From positions 124,001-188,000 of the forward strand of contig NZ_JAMXMB010000032.1 of assembly GCF_024055635.1 (NCBI RefSeq): a stretch of DNA of 64,000 nucleotides, in the 5' to 3' direction. Made by a program: the position numbers and the translations under genes. The DNA comes from Microbacterium yannicii (lineage in GTDB: Bacteria; Actinomycetota; Actinomycetes; Actinomycetales; Microbacteriaceae). Of this stretch, positions 44,544 through 54,201 are shown one piece after another; the stretch's first letter is position 1, and every line of letters begins with the position of its first letter. The notes under the pieces are model-generated. The model saw nothing but the letters and a program-made list of their open reading frames with translations. It had not been told where the DNA came from and made no database searches.

Positions 44544-44891
44544 TCAGCTCGCCTCCGCGCGCACCGTCGGGTCCCACCGGCGGTGCGTGTTGGCGTCGCC
44601 CAGCAGCGACCACACCGCTTTCGTCAGGGGAGGGTACTCCAGAGCGATCTGACGCAGGACCCGATAGTGGCGGCTGGCGTTCGGACGGGATCCGCCGTCG
44701 GCGGCGATGTTCTCAGCCCGCAGCAGATACACGACGAGTTCGTCGACGGTCGGCAGTTCATCCATGAACTCCCACGGATCTTCGCCGGCTCGCAGCCGTT
44801 CGTGCACCAGCACCGAGAGCTCGTCTGCGGCCTCCGCGCGCAGCAGCTCCAAACTCGCTCGCCGTCGCAGGGTGTGCTCGTCGTTCGCCAC
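44544..44891 (-). CDS. Hypothetical protein, 115 residues
   Basis: This small soluble acidic protein reads ANDEHTLRRRASLELLRAEAADELSVLVHERLRAGEDPWEFMDELPTVDELVVYLLRAE. I recognise no domain. The GTG at 44891 is used, since longer starts would run into the sigma factor's start region. It lies antiparallel between the DGPF gene and the ECF42 gene. Confidence 0.5.
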   Translation of the reverse strand: MANDEHTLRRRASLELLRAEAADELSVLVHERLRAGEDPWEFMDELPTVDELVVYLLRAENIAADGGSRPNASRHYRVLRQIALEYPPLTKAVWSLLGDANTHRRWDPTVRAEAS

Positions 44892-44948
44892 CAATCCAGG
44901 GTACGTTGCGATTCCGACACCGTGGGTCACCCCGCCTACGCTGAGAGC

Positions 44949-46295
44949 ATGACCTCCGACGACGGACACGCTCGCCGTGCTGTGGAGGCCGTCTGGCGGG
45001 ACGAGTCAGCCCGCATCGTCTCGGCGCTGACACGCCACACGGGCGATTTCGCCTGGGCCGAGGATCTCGCGCAGGAAGCGCTCGTCGAAGCCCTCGCGAG
45101 CTGGCCGGCCGGCGGCATCCCGGACAATCCCGGAGCGTGGCTCATGTCGGTCGCCAAGCGGCGAGCCATCGATGGGTGGCGCCGGCGCGAGCGGCTGACG
45201 CAGCGAGAACCGCTCTTCGTGACCGAGGCGCTCCAGCGGGAAGCTGTCGATTCCGTTCCCGACCAGGCGGATCCCGACCACATCGACGATGACATCCTTC
45301 GTCTGGTGTTCGTCGCGTGCCATCCCGTTCTCCCCGCGCAGGCGCGGCTCGCCCTGACCCTGCGGACGGTCGCGGGCCTCACCACCGAGCAGATCGCGCG
45401 CGCGCTGCTCATGACGGTGCCGACGGTGCAGCAGCGGATCGTCCGCGCCAAGCGCGCACTCGCCGACGAGGGTGTGGCTTTCGAGGTGCCCGATCGTTCT
45501 GAGCGGCCGGCGCGGCTCGCGAGCGTGCTGCAGGTGATCTACCTCCTGTTCACGGAGGGCTACTCCGCCACGGAGGGGGAGGGGCTCGTACGTGTCGACG
45601 TGGCACGCGAAGCGGTGCGCCTCGGCAGGCAGCTCGCCGCTCTCATGCCCCACGAGCCCGAGATCTGGTCGCTCATCGCCCTGATGGAGTTCCAGTCGTC
45701 GCGATTCTCCGCACGCATCGACGCGGACGGCATGCCGCTGACGCTCGAAGAACAGGATCGGCGTCGCTGGGATCGCTCAGCCATCGCCCGCGGCAACGAA
45801 GCGATGACGAGAGCACTCCCCGCGCCCCCTTTCGGCGATGGCGCCGGCACGGCCGCTGCGCCGGAAGCGGCGATGCGCACCGCCCAGACCCGCGGCCGAG
45901 GGGTCGGCTACTACGGACTGCAGGCGGCGATCGCCCAGTGTCACGCCGTGGCCCCCGCGTTCACCGCGACGGACTGGGACCGCATCCTCCGGCTCTACGA
46001 CGCCCTCTACACCCTCGCGCCGTCGCCCGTGGTGCGACTCAACCGCGCGGTGGCCCTGTCGATGACCGCCGGTCCTGAGCAGGCCCTCGCAGAGGTGGAC
46101 GCACTCGCCGACGAGCTGGCCGGGTTCCGGCCGCTGCCCGCCGTGCGCGGCGAGCTGCTCGAGCGCCTGGGAGAGACGGATGCCGCAGCCGCCGCGTTCC
46201 TCGAGGCCGCCGGACTTCCGGGCAACGACGCCGAGACGGCCCTGCTCCGACGTCGCGCGGCGCGCGCAGCCTCCTCGGCACCGGATCCCACTTAA
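44949..46295 (+). CDS. ECF42-type RNA polymerase sigma factor with C-terminal TPR-like domain
   Basis: This 448-residue protein has sigma region 2 (FAWAEDLAQEALVEALASWP), region 4 (LTTEQIARALLMTVPTVQQRIVRAKRAL) and a long C-terminal helical TPR-like part (GYYGLQAAIAQCHAVAPAFTATDWDRILRLYDALYTLAPSPVVRLNRAVALSM). No anti-sigma gene is adjacent. The extension and the neighbouring DGPF gene place it in the ECF42 group, which is thought to be controlled by its own C-terminal domain. It converges on parB with a 7-base gap. Confidence 0.9.
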   Translation: MTSDDGHARRAVEAVWRDESARIVSALTRHTGDFAWAEDLAQEALVEALASWPAGGIPDNPGAWLMSVAKRRAIDGWRRRERLTQREPLFVTEALQREAVDSVPDQADPDHIDDDILRLVFVACHPVLPAQARLALTLRTVAGLTTEQIARALLMTVPTVQQRIVRAKRALADEGVAFEVPDRSERPARLASVLQVIYLLFTEGYSATEGEGLVRVDVAREAVRLGRQLAALMPHEPEIWSLIALMEFQSSRFSARIDADGMPLTLEEQDRRRWDRSAIARGNEAMTRALPAPPFGDGAGTAAAPEAAMRTAQTRGRGVGYYGLQAAIAQCHAVAPAFTATDWDRILRLYDALYTLAPSPVVRLNRAVALSMTAGPEQALAEVDALADELAGFRPLPAVRGELLERLGETDAAAAAFLEAAGLPGNDAETALLRRRAARAASSAPDPT

Positions 46296-46302
46296 CCCGG
46301 CG

Positions 46303-47280
46303 TCACGCTGGGCCGTACCCCGTCTCGCCCAGTTCGCCGAGAATCCGGTTGAGATCCTCAATACTCGCGAAATCAATCGCGACCTGGCCTTTTCTAGCTG
46401 TCAGCGAGATCTTCACGCGAGTGTTCAGACGATCGCCGAGTCGCTCGGCCACCTCGTCGAGGTGCGCCCGGCGCGAACCGGCCTGTGGCTTCGCCGCGCG
46501 CGTGGGCGAGGCATCCGGAAGCTTCGCCGCGGCCTCCGCCGCACGCACAGAGAGGTCCTCGTTGACGATCTTGTCGGCGAGGCGCTGCATGGCCGTGGCG
46601 TCCTCGAGCGAGAGGATCGCGCGGGCGTGGCCGGCGGTCAGCACACCGGCGGCCACGCGCTGCTGCACCGGCATCGGCAGCTTGAGCAGCCGGATGGTGT
46701 TGCTGATCTGCGGCCGCGAGCGGCCGATGCGCGTCGCGAGCTCTTCCTGGGTGATGCCGAAGTCCTCGAGCAGCTGCTGGTATGCCGACGCCTCTTCGAG
46801 CGGATTGAGCTCGGAACGGTGAAGGTTCTCGAGCAGCGCATCGCGGAGGAGGTGCTCGTCGGCGGTATCGCGCACGATCGCGGGGATCGAGGTGAGTCCC
46901 GCCTCCCGGGCAGCGCGCGTACGACGCTCACCCATGATGAGCTCGTACTCGCCTTTCTCGTTCGTCCGCACGACGACCGGCTGAAGAACACCGAACTCCC
47001 GGACGCTGTGCACCAGTTCGGCGAAGTGCTCGTGATCGAAGTTGGTACGCGGCTGACGAGGGTTGGGAACGATCTCGTGCGGATCGATGTGGGCGAGCCG
47101 CGCACCGGGAACCTCGACGAGGTTCTCCTGGACGTCGGTGCCGGCCGGTTCGGGCGACGGCGCCTCGTCGACCGCGACCGCGCGGGGGAAGAAGACGTCG
47201 GAGGGACGGTCGTCAGCCTGCTCGTTGGTGGGGATCAATGCGCCGATTCCGCGGCCGAGCCCCGTGCGCTTCGCTGCCAT
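46303..47280 (-). CDS. parB: Chromosome-partitioning protein ParB
   Basis: This 325-residue CTP-dependent clamp protein has N-terminal ParB boxes (HIDPHEIVPNPRQPRTNFD, LVHSVREFGVLQPVVVR, ELIMGERRTRAAREAG, where GERR at ~117 is the CTP site), ENLHRSELNPLEEA, a helix-turn-helix (ITQEELATRIGRSRPQISNTIRLLKLP) and a C-terminal dimer domain. It binds parS, spreads and loads SMC. It is translationally joined to parA (shared base at 47280). Its targets are probably the 13 GTTTCACGTGAAAC sites just beyond parA. Confidence 0.96.
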   Translation of the reverse strand: MAAKRTGLGRGIGALIPTNEQADDRPSDVFFPRAVAVDEAPSPEPAGTDVQENLVEVPGARLAHIDPHEIVPNPRQPRTNFDHEHFAELVHSVREFGVLQPVVVRTNEKGEYELIMGERRTRAAREAGLTSIPAIVRDTADEHLLRDALLENLHRSELNPLEEASAYQQLLEDFGITQEELATRIGRSRPQISNTIRLLKLPMPVQQRVAAGVLTAGHARAILSLEDATAMQRLADKIVNEDLSVRAAEAAAKLPDASPTRAAKPQAGSRRAHLDEVAERLGDRLNTRVKISLTARKGQVAIDFASIEDLNRILGELGETGYGPA

Positions 47281-48803
47281 CAGTCGCCCCTTTCGTTCGA
47301 GGCGCTGTCGCGCCGGATCATCTCAACAGCCGCTTCACGGTACGCGATGGCGCCGGCCGACTGTCCATCGTAGGCGAGCACGGACTGTCCGAAGCTCGGT
47401 GCCTCGGAAACGCGCACCGACCGCGGGATGATGGTGTCGAGCACCTCCTTGGGGAAGTGCTCGCGCACCTCATCGGCGACCTGCTGCGCGAGGCGGGTTC
47501 GCCCGTCGTACATGGTCAACATGATCGTCGACAGCTCCAGCCGGGGGTTCAGGTGCTTCTGGATCATCCGCACCGTTCCGAGCAGCTGGCTCAGGCCTTC
47601 GAGTGCGTAGTACTCGCACTGGATCGGAATGAGCAGTTCGGTCGCCGCCGTGAAGGCATTGATGGTGAGCAGACCGAGCGAGGGCGGGCAGTCGATGAGG
47701 ATGAAGTCCAGTTGTCCCTCGTGCTTCGCCAGGTATTCGTCGACAGCGACGCGCAGCCGATGCTCGCGGGCCACTTGGGAGACCAGCTCGATCTCGGCGC
47801 CGGCGAGGTGGATGGTGCTCGGCGCGCAGAGCAGGTTGGGCGACTCCGGACTGACCTGGATGATGTCCGCGAGCGGGAACTCGTCGATGAGCACGTCGTA
47901 GACGCTCGGGATGTCGGCGGTGTGCGGAACGCCGAGGGCCGTCGATGCGTTCCCCTGCGGATCCAGGTCGATCACCAGAACGCGAGCACCGCGTTCGGCG
48001 AGGGCAGCCGCCAGGTTGACGGTGGTCGTCGTCTTGCCGACTCCGCCCTTCTGATTCGAGACCGTCAGCACCCGGGTACGTCCGGTGAGTTGGACCCGCG
48101 CCTCCTCCAGCGCCTTCCGGCGCGCGGTCAAGTCGGCAAGCTCCCGCGCGATCGGCGAGTCGTCTTCGTCTTGCGCGATCGTGATACCGGCATGCTGCGC
48201 GATGGGGGATTCCTCTTCCTGCGTGGCGGTGGTGCCCTCGTCAGTGGTGTCGTCGCCGACATCGACGGGCTCCAGTGCAGTCTCGTCGGTCACGGCGACA
48301 TCGGCCGCGTCGGCAGCGACGCTCACCTGCTCTTCACTCGGGGCGGCGTCTTCGCTGGGCGCGGCGTCTTCGCTGGGCGCGGCCTCTTCGCTGGGCGCGG
48401 CGTCTTCGCTGGCGGGGAGTTCGTCATTCGGGGGGAGTGGTTGGTCTGACGCGAGCGCGTCATCACCGGTGAGCGCTTCGCTCGGGGTGACCGCTTCTTG
48501 CGGCGCTGCGTCGTCGCTCGACGCCTCGGCATCGGCGACCGCGCGCAGCTCCGTCTCGGCACCGGGCTCGACATCTGCCTGGGCTGCGGCAGCTTCAGAG
48601 ACCTGCTCGTCCGCATACGGAGCCGCATCGTTCGAGTCCGAGGCCGGCGAGTCAACCGGCGTGGTGGCGTCCGCGGCATACCTCTCGGATGAACCTTCGG
48701 CGGGGCTATCCGTGGACGTTGCGGGGGACTCGGGCGCCGACGCCGTGAGCGAACCATCGGACGAGAGGGATGCCGGGGCCTCGGTCTCGTCGGGTTGTTT
48801 CAC
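47280..48803 (-). CDS. parA: Chromosome-partitioning ATPase ParA with long acidic N-terminal extension
   Basis: This ~507-residue protein has a deviant Walker A NQKGGVGKTTTT at 250-261, VLVIDLDPQGNAST and DFILIDCPPSLGLLT, all typical of ParA/Soj. About 240 residues of Ala/Glu/Asp/Pro-rich sequence precede the core, including EDAAPSE repeats. The GTG at 48803 is chosen because codon use becomes normal there and GGGGAG lies 8 bases upstream. An ATG at 48896 with AAGGA is possible, but its first 31 codons contain AGG, GGA and CGA, rare here. With either start the gene carries a parS site; with the GTG, parS covers the start codon. Confidence 0.92.
   Translation of the reverse strand: MKQPDETEAPASLSSDGSLTASAPESPATSTDSPAEGSSERYAADATTPVDSPASDSNDAAPYADEQVSEAAAAQADVEPGAETELRAVADAEASSDDAAPQEAVTPSEALTGDDALASDQPLPPNDELPASEDAAPSEEAAPSEDAAPSEDAAPSEEQVSVAADAADVAVTDETALEPVDVGDDTTDEGTTATQEEESPIAQHAGITIAQDEDDSPIARELADLTARRKALEEARVQLTGRTRVLTVSNQKGGVGKTTTTVNLAAALAERGARVLVIDLDPQGNASTALGVPHTADIPSVYDVLIDEFPLADIIQVSPESPNLLCAPSTIHLAGAEIELVSQVAREHRLRVAVDEYLAKHEGQLDFILIDCPPSLGLLTINAFTAATELLIPIQCEYYALEGLSQLLGTVRMIQKHLNPRLELSTIMLTMYDGRTRLAQQVADEVREHFPKEVLDTIIPRSVRVSEAPSFGQSVLAYDGQSAGAIAYREAAVEMIRRDSASNERGD
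48331..48411 (-). repeat. 18-bp coding repeats in parA
   Basis: Four consecutive near-identical 18-bp units (TCTTCGCTGGGCGCGGCG type) encode six-residue EDAAPS-like repeats in the acidic linker of ParA. Copy number is likely variable between strains. Confidence 0.8.
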
Positions 48804-48810
48804 GTGAAAC
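48797..48810. promoter_or_regulatory. parS site 1, over parA start
   Basis: A perfect GTTTCACGTGAAAC. On the minus strand its central GTG (48801-48803) is the likely parA start codon. If translated from the upstream ATG it would encode FHVK. Confidence 0.93.
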
Positions 48811-49203
48811 TCTCCCCTTGTCGCGAGCCGCTCAACATCGCCTTCCACCTTATCCCGCCTTCCCCCCATCCCCAGCCGTCGGAGCCAGTTGTTCATGCGT
48901 TCCTTACCGTTGCGAGCGGGAATCCTGTCTCCCCTAGTCAACCCCGCCGTGGCCCCTCGGACGCGCTAACCCGCCGCTGCGGCTCGAAGCCACGAGGCCT
49001 GGTTCTGCGGGAAGGGCGTGACTCCGCAGTCGGGCTCAGAACAGAGGATGTGCCTCCCTTTCTCGGGCCTCAAGCTGCTCGACTCGCGGGGTCCGCCACC
49101 GCCAAGATCCGGGGTGCGAGCAAGCTTCCTTGTGACCGAGTCAGCACGGGAACGCCGTGGCCAGCGCATGTGGCGGAATCCGCCAAGTCCTCAGCACCTT
49201 GGC

Positions 49204-49217
49204 GTTTCACGTGAAAC
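49204..49217. promoter_or_regulatory. parS site 2
   Basis: A perfect 14-bp match, 407 bp from site 1, in DNA without a gene. Confidence 0.95.
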
Positions 49218-49453
49218 ACGCTTGTGTCGCAAGCGTTTCAAGGACTCGATTGGAGCGGCCACTGGCCGCTCCTGGGCGCGTGCGCGCGCCGAACCGACTC
49301 CGTCGCCGCCAGCCTCGTCGGACGCAGCCCGCGGCCTGCTGCCGAGAGGAGGAGGGTGAGAAGTGCGGCAGCTCGTTCACGGCCCGAGGAGCGCCGTCCA
49401 ACCTGTGAGCGTGTGGCGACTAGCCCGCGTGTGGCCTAGGGGTATCGAAGCCT

Positions 49454-49467
49454 GTTTCACGTGAAAC
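49454..49467. promoter_or_regulatory. parS site 3
   Basis: A perfect match, extended to TGTTTCACGTGAAACA; 250 bp from site 2. Confidence 0.95.
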
Positions 49468-49865
49468 ATCGTTGATCTGATGATGGGCGATGGGCGCCAG
49501 AGTCGACGCTCGATGGGATTGCATCCTCCGACGTCGGGCGGGTCTTGGTCTGCTGCGCGGCAGGGCCTGTTAGTCGGCGCGCGGCTGAGGCTCGGACGTC
49601 AGACCTGATCGTGACGGTATTCAACTTCGATCGGCTTCAGACGCCGCGGCACGCTCCCAGCGCGCACATGCCGGCAGGGATGCCACACAGTGACCGGCGT
49701 CCCCGACGCGACGTGTGCGCTGGACCGAAGCCGTCCGCACCTGTAGCGAAGGAGAGCGGGAAGGGGCGCTGCTGCCCGGCTACTCCGGAACCCCACCTCA
49801 CCTCCGCGCAGGTGATGCTGGGTTGCTGCCACGGGCGTTGGCACGGCGTCGTTCATGCCGGACCG

Positions 49866-49913
49866 CTGCGTCATCGGGTGCTGCCTGCGCTGCGTCATCG
49901 GGTGCTGCCTGCG
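49866..49913. repeat. Two tandem 24-bp repeats
   Basis: CTGCGTCATCGGGTGCTGCC-TGCG occurs twice in a row (49866-49889, 49890-49913) in the gene-poor island. It appears to be a simple local duplication. Confidence 0.8.
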
Positions 49914-50468
49914 CTGAGCCCTCTCGGAGCCGGAGGATCGGCCGCCGGCGAGCGTCGTGTGCCGGCCAAGCCCAGCTGAACACGTCGTCGGTAGATCGGG
50001 AACTTCTCCAGCGGACACTGGAGTGGTTGTCGAACGATCTCGCGTCTGCGAGGTGGGCAGGGTCGCAGGGCGCGCCACGCTGAGCGTAGCGAGCCGAGCG
50101 CCGCCACTCACGCAGCGGCTCGTCTCCCGTGGGGTCTCGTCGAGGGTTGCGCCGACTGACCATGCTTCTCTGCCTCAACACACGTCCGTCGCTTCTCCGC
50201 GGTCCCCGACACTCGCCCGGTCTCGTCCCCTCGGCCACGCGGCGTGCTCTGATACGCCATGCCGGGGAGCGGCACGAGGGATACGAGGCATCCCGCCTGC
50301 CTCCATGCCGGTGCGGGGTCGTCCACCCAGGATGCCTCGTCGGCCGATTACGCCGCACGTCGGCGCTCACTGGGGTGGGGGCACCTCGCTGCATCTTGGT
50401 GCTGCGACAGGCAGCCCGGTCATCGCGGCAGCCTGGGCGCAGGCGAATGCAACGCCCAGAGCCTCGGC

Positions 50469-50482
50469 GTTTCACGTGAAAC
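50469..50482. promoter_or_regulatory. parS site 4
   Basis: A perfect 14-bp match after a gap of about 1 kb from site 3. Confidence 0.95.
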
Positions 50483-51362
50483 ACTGCATTCGCTCCTCGA
50501 GGACACCACGAACCTGTTCGCGCTGACCGCGGGCCATGCCGCGGTGCCTCCCGTTCAAACTCCCGCCACCTCCACCGTCCGCTTCCTGGCACCTCGAACG
50601 GGCACAATCCCGGCACAGCTCGATCGCAATGATCACGTCACACACCGAAGCCAGCGTCTGGGACCCACGAGCCCGTGTTCGGGCACCCGCCACACGTCGG
50701 CCGCATCACGATCGCGCTGCGCGACCTCCCTCGTCGGTCGCGCGCGTCGTGGTCGTGATGCCGCTCCGTCGTTCCTCACTTGTCCCTCACGCCTCCAACG
50801 AGCCTTTGGTGGCCCTACATCCTGGCCGACACCCGCTTGTCGAGCTGCCCCAGAAGCCGAATTCATCGGAACTCATGCCCCACGGATGAAGACCGGGGGG
50901 CACGTGCCTACCGCGGTGACGACAACGCAACCCGCACGGCGCGCGCCCGGTCCTCGTCACCATGGCGCCGCCGAAGCTCCGTCGGGGACACCAGCGCAGG
51001 TGCGGGGGACGTCAATGCAGGGCACGGGCCTGCAGCCGCCATGCTGCCCCGGAGGATCAAGCTCGCGTGACGCCCGATGGTGCATCGGTGTTCACGTGCG
51101 ACTTGCCACCGCGCAGGCATCGAGTAGGTGGGCCGGCAGACGCAGGAGTGGTCGCGGAACAGAGCCGCCGCGCGGGCACGACCGGCGAGGGCAGGCTTCG
51201 CGGTTCGGACGTGCTTCCTGAGTGTGGGCACAGCGCGATGCCGGCCGCTTCTGCGTCGCCGCAGAGTAAGGGGGAGACGCTGGATGGATCATCCACCCGA
51301 GCTGGCGGTGGCGCCACGCGTGATAACCCGCCCAACGGTCACCCGTGAACCGCGTACGGCGT

Positions 51363-51376
51363 GTTTCACGTGAAAC
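51363..51376. promoter_or_regulatory. parS site 5
   Basis: A perfect 14-bp match, 894 bp from site 4. Confidence 0.95.
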
Positions 51377-51783
51377 GCTCGGTCATCCGCACGCCCGGGC
51401 AGGTTCTTGCGCGTTCGGATGACGACCGAAGCAGGCCTCACTCCATCAGTGGGCCGTGGCGGCGGTATTCGGGCTGCTGGATCGCGGCCCGCTCCGGCGT
51501 TGACCGGCCAGGTGACGCGATGCGGGCTCCAGCCCGAGAATCCGCGCTGGCACCCGGCCGGCAAGCAACCCACCGCCGCATGTGCCGCGCTTCGCGAGAG
51601 ACCCTCGGTCGTTCGCCGGCCTGGACCGTTCGGTGCGTGGTCTCCGATCTCCGAATGCGGGCCCGCTCCGTCGTGGCTCTGGCGCGGCACGTCGCCTAGG
51701 CATAGCGGTGGTGACGAATCAGTCGCGACGCCCCTTCAGCGCCCGACTTCCCCCACCACGCCCAGCAGCACCACGCTTGGTCC

Positions 51784-51797
51784 GTTTCACGTGAAAC
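51784..51797. promoter_or_regulatory. parS site 6
   Basis: A perfect 14-bp match, 421 bp from site 5. Confidence 0.95.
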
Positions 51798-52021
51798 ATC
51801 CAGTCCATACGTTCGCTCAGTCGCCAAGCCGCCACACCCCGCGAATGCGGGCGAGTATCGGCCGCACGCTACGTGCCGGCATGTCGTCGGCGGCACCACG
51901 GTTCTTCCGTCTCGATGCGCCCAGTCGCGGCCGTTTCTCCAGGGGCAGCGGTCGGCGCCCCGGCGAATGCGAGCTGTCTCCGTCTTGTTTCGGAGATACG
52001 CGACCACGCTGTACTGCGCCC

Positions 52022-52035
52022 GTTTCACGTGAAAC
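52022..52035. promoter_or_regulatory. parS site 7
   Basis: A perfect 14-bp match, 238 bp from site 6. Confidence 0.95.
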
Positions 52036-52221
52036 GGGCGCACCTCGATGCCCCACTCCGATGCGTTCACGCACCAAGATGTCACGGCAGATGGCCGTCC
52101 GCACGCCAGCTCTGCATGGGCATCTCGGCCACCACGCTGCTCGCGCGATGAGCGACAACCCTTCTTCGCCGCGAACAGCCTCCGCGCGTACCGGCCCAGC
52201 CGGCTAACGGAGCCGCAGCGC

Positions 52222-52235
52222 GTTTCACGTGAAAC
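52222..52235. promoter_or_regulatory. parS site 8
   Basis: A perfect 14-bp match, 200 bp from site 7. Confidence 0.95.
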
Positions 52236-52851
52236 GACCCGTTCGTATACTCGCGCGCACGCGCCACGCCGCCAAGGCTCCTCGGATGGAGGCGACGCCC
52301 TACCCGATCACGCTGGCGCCACCCGCTCACTCTGCGTGTGCGATGACGTCGATCGGCCCGACGCCACCCGCGGCTCTATAGGACCACCGGTCGCCACACC
52401 CTCTGTGGGGGCGATACCTCCACGTCCGGTCTCGGTGGGTAGCACCCGATGCCTGCGCAGTGCCCGCCCACGCGTAACGACCGCTCAGTGACGTCCACTC
52501 ACGTTCCGCGCCGCCGCGCCCTGAGCGCAGGCGGTCCTCGCGCTCCGCGCTTCGTGCGCCATCTCGTCTACAGCACGACTATCCACCCCGGTGGGAGACA
52601 GTTTGCGACGTCCCGTTACAAGCGCGCGAAGCGCGTGCGATCCTGCGGTACAACCGCCACTGTCCCTCGAGCCTGGCGTGCACGTCAAACGCCTCTCTTC
52701 CACGCCGACGCGGCTCCACACTGCCGGCAACCCGAATGCAGGCAACATCCGCAGGCTGGTTCCGCGGGCCGCGGGTCGCCTGCGGCACCCAAGTGAAAGT
52801 GGAAATCCGTTCCCGGTATCGCGTGCAACGCGGACGACGGGGGCATCGGAT

Positions 52852-52865
52852 GTTTCACGTGAAAC
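52852..52865. promoter_or_regulatory. parS site 9
   Basis: A perfect 14-bp match, 630 bp from site 8. Confidence 0.95.
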
Positions 52866-53257
52866 GCCGCATGCGCGGCCATGCCCCCGCACGCCGAGCG
52901 GCGGTGGCACCTTCGCCGCATGCGCGCACTGCCCTCGCCGATCCGGCGCGCGGCCGCCCGCGAGCTGGAGGACCGCCATCCCGGATCGACCGACCGGGTG
53001 TTTCCGCTGTCGCCTGCGTGGGAAGCACACGACCGAATGTGCGCCCTCCGCCGCAACGCGCAGCGTGGTCGACGTCAGTTCGCGCGGAATCGATGAGAGC
53101 GATACCTTCGGCCAGACGACTGCCTGTCACGTTCGCCGACCAGCTGCCCTCGCAGGCTCACCGATGCTGCGGGCCTCAGGGGAGCGCGGTGCCCGCCCGT
53201 AACGAGCGTCGCAGTCGTGCCGCGCCCAATAGTCCGGCTATGGGCGGCAAGCCCCGT

Positions 53258-53271
53258 GTTTCACGTGAAAC
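53258..53271. promoter_or_regulatory. parS site 10
   Basis: A perfect match, extended to TGTTTCACGTGAAACA; 406 bp from site 9. Confidence 0.95.
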
Positions 53272-53319
53272 ATTCCCGGGCCTTCGGCAGCAAAAATTGT
53301 GCGGACGAGCAATCCGCAT

Positions 53320-53333
53320 GTTTCACGTGAAAC
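53320..53333. promoter_or_regulatory. parS site 11
   Basis: A perfect match extended to TGTTTCACGTGAAACA, only 62 bp from site 10. It lies 47 bp beyond the end of the membrane-protein gene pair. Confidence 0.95.
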
Positions 53334-53379
53334 ACACCCGCTCAGACACGGCTCGTATTGTGCCCCCACCTCGCGGCGG

Positions 53380-54201
53380 CTACCGCGCATCTGGCGCTTC
53401 GATGACCCATGCTTCGACCGTGGCCCCGCGATGCTGAAAACGGAGGACGCTGCCCAGGGCAAGTCCTCCGGCGATGTCCGGATCGCCGCCGTTCCAGACA
53501 CCCACGTCGGCAATGAGCTGACCGGATCGTGGCGTACACACAGCTTGCAGAGTCCGTTCGCTCGACTCTTCGACGAGGATCAGGCAGGGATTGTCGAGGT
53601 CGTCGACCGCGCTCCACACGGCCACTCCATGGAACGCGCCGTAAGGGGTGAGGGTCTGCTGATCGACAGTCCGATCCATGAACAACCCCTCCTCGCTACT
53701 GAAGACGATCCAGCGGTCCTCCGCCGCGGCATCAGCCGTCCGCGCCCCCGCCTGCAGGATGGCGGCCGGACGCGGGGCGAGCGCCCAGTAGATACCGCAC
53801 ACGACGGCCGCGCACACCACGGCGGCCGCAAGACCCAGGAAGACGTAGCGGCGCGAGTTCCTCAGCGTTCGCCCCCACGGGGCGCCATACCCGCGGTTGT
53901 CCAGGCGAGTCGCTGGCGATATCGCAGCGGCAGCGCCGGCCTCGGCGCTCCCGACCGCTTCGACCTCAGCGGGGGCGACTGGGGGCGCTTCGCCAGGAGT
54001 GGCGATGGCTGCGGGGGACGGACCGGGCCCCGCCGGGCCTCTCGCTGCAACAGCGCGACGATGCGCTTCCTCGAGCTCCGCGAGCCGTGCGATTGCCGCG
54101 GGATCGCTGTCGATGTCGGATGCTGGTCCGTACGCGCGTTCCCGCAGTTCAGCGAGTTCACGCTCCGGGTCGAACGCTTCACCCGATACCTCGCTCATCA
54201 T
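53380..54201 (-). CDS. Single-pass membrane protein of unknown function, second of a paralogous pair
   Basis: This 273-residue protein has a cytoplasmic acidic N-terminal part (DPERELAELRERAYGPASDIDSDPAAIARLAELEEAHRR), a Pro/Ala linker, one membrane helix (YVFLGLAAAVVCAAVVCGIYWAL, about 140-162) and an extracellular domain. That domain contains GVAVWSAVDDLDNPCLILVEE and LQAVCTP, two cysteines that could pair. The same layout and spacing (GVxWSA, C, hydrophobic strand, R-x-x-Q-x-V, C-x-P, final LRF strand) appear in the gene just upstream. The two genes overlap by ATGA. They sit alone inside the parS cluster. No known family is assigned. Confidence 0.82.
   Translation of the reverse strand: MMSEVSGEAFDPERELAELRERAYGPASDIDSDPAAIARLAELEEAHRRAVAARGPAGPGPSPAAIATPGEAPPVAPAEVEAVGSAEAGAAAAISPATRLDNRGYGAPWGRTLRNSRRYVFLGLAAAVVCAAVVCGIYWALAPRPAAILQAGARTADAAAEDRWIVFSSEEGLFMDRTVDQQTLTPYGAFHGVAVWSAVDDLDNPCLILVEESSERTLQAVCTPRSGQLIADVGVWNGGDPDIAGGLALGSVLRFQHRGATVEAWVIEAPDAR

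Larger units (their letters stand above)
48942..53379. other. Gene-poor parS island (parA side)
   Basis: About 4.4 kb holds ten of the thirteen perfect parS sites but no convincing gene. Open frames exist on both strands because the DNA is GC-rich. They lack ribosome sites, give Arg/Ser/Pro/Cys/His-rich products without domains, overlap each other, and read through parS as FHVK or VSRET. The usual three-base codon rhythm of the surrounding genes is missing. Only the 14-bp parS core is shared among sites, not the flanks, so the sites look individually kept rather than freshly duplicated. Confidence 0.75.

Noticed and set aside
51089..51102. parS-like CACGTG centre with TGTT/CGAC flanks
   Set aside because: Four of eight flanking bases differ from parS; ParB binding is unlikely.
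52881..53096. A 71-codon rightward frame starting MPPHAERRWHLRRMRALPSP
   Set aside because: Composition is slightly more protein-like than its surroundings, but it has no ribosome site or recognisable motif.
49599..53437. Many open frames of 100-320 codons in the parS island on both strands
   Set aside because: They overlap one another, lack ribosome sites, have Arg/Ser/Pro/Cys-rich products without domains, and several read straight through parS; long chance frames are expected at this GC content.
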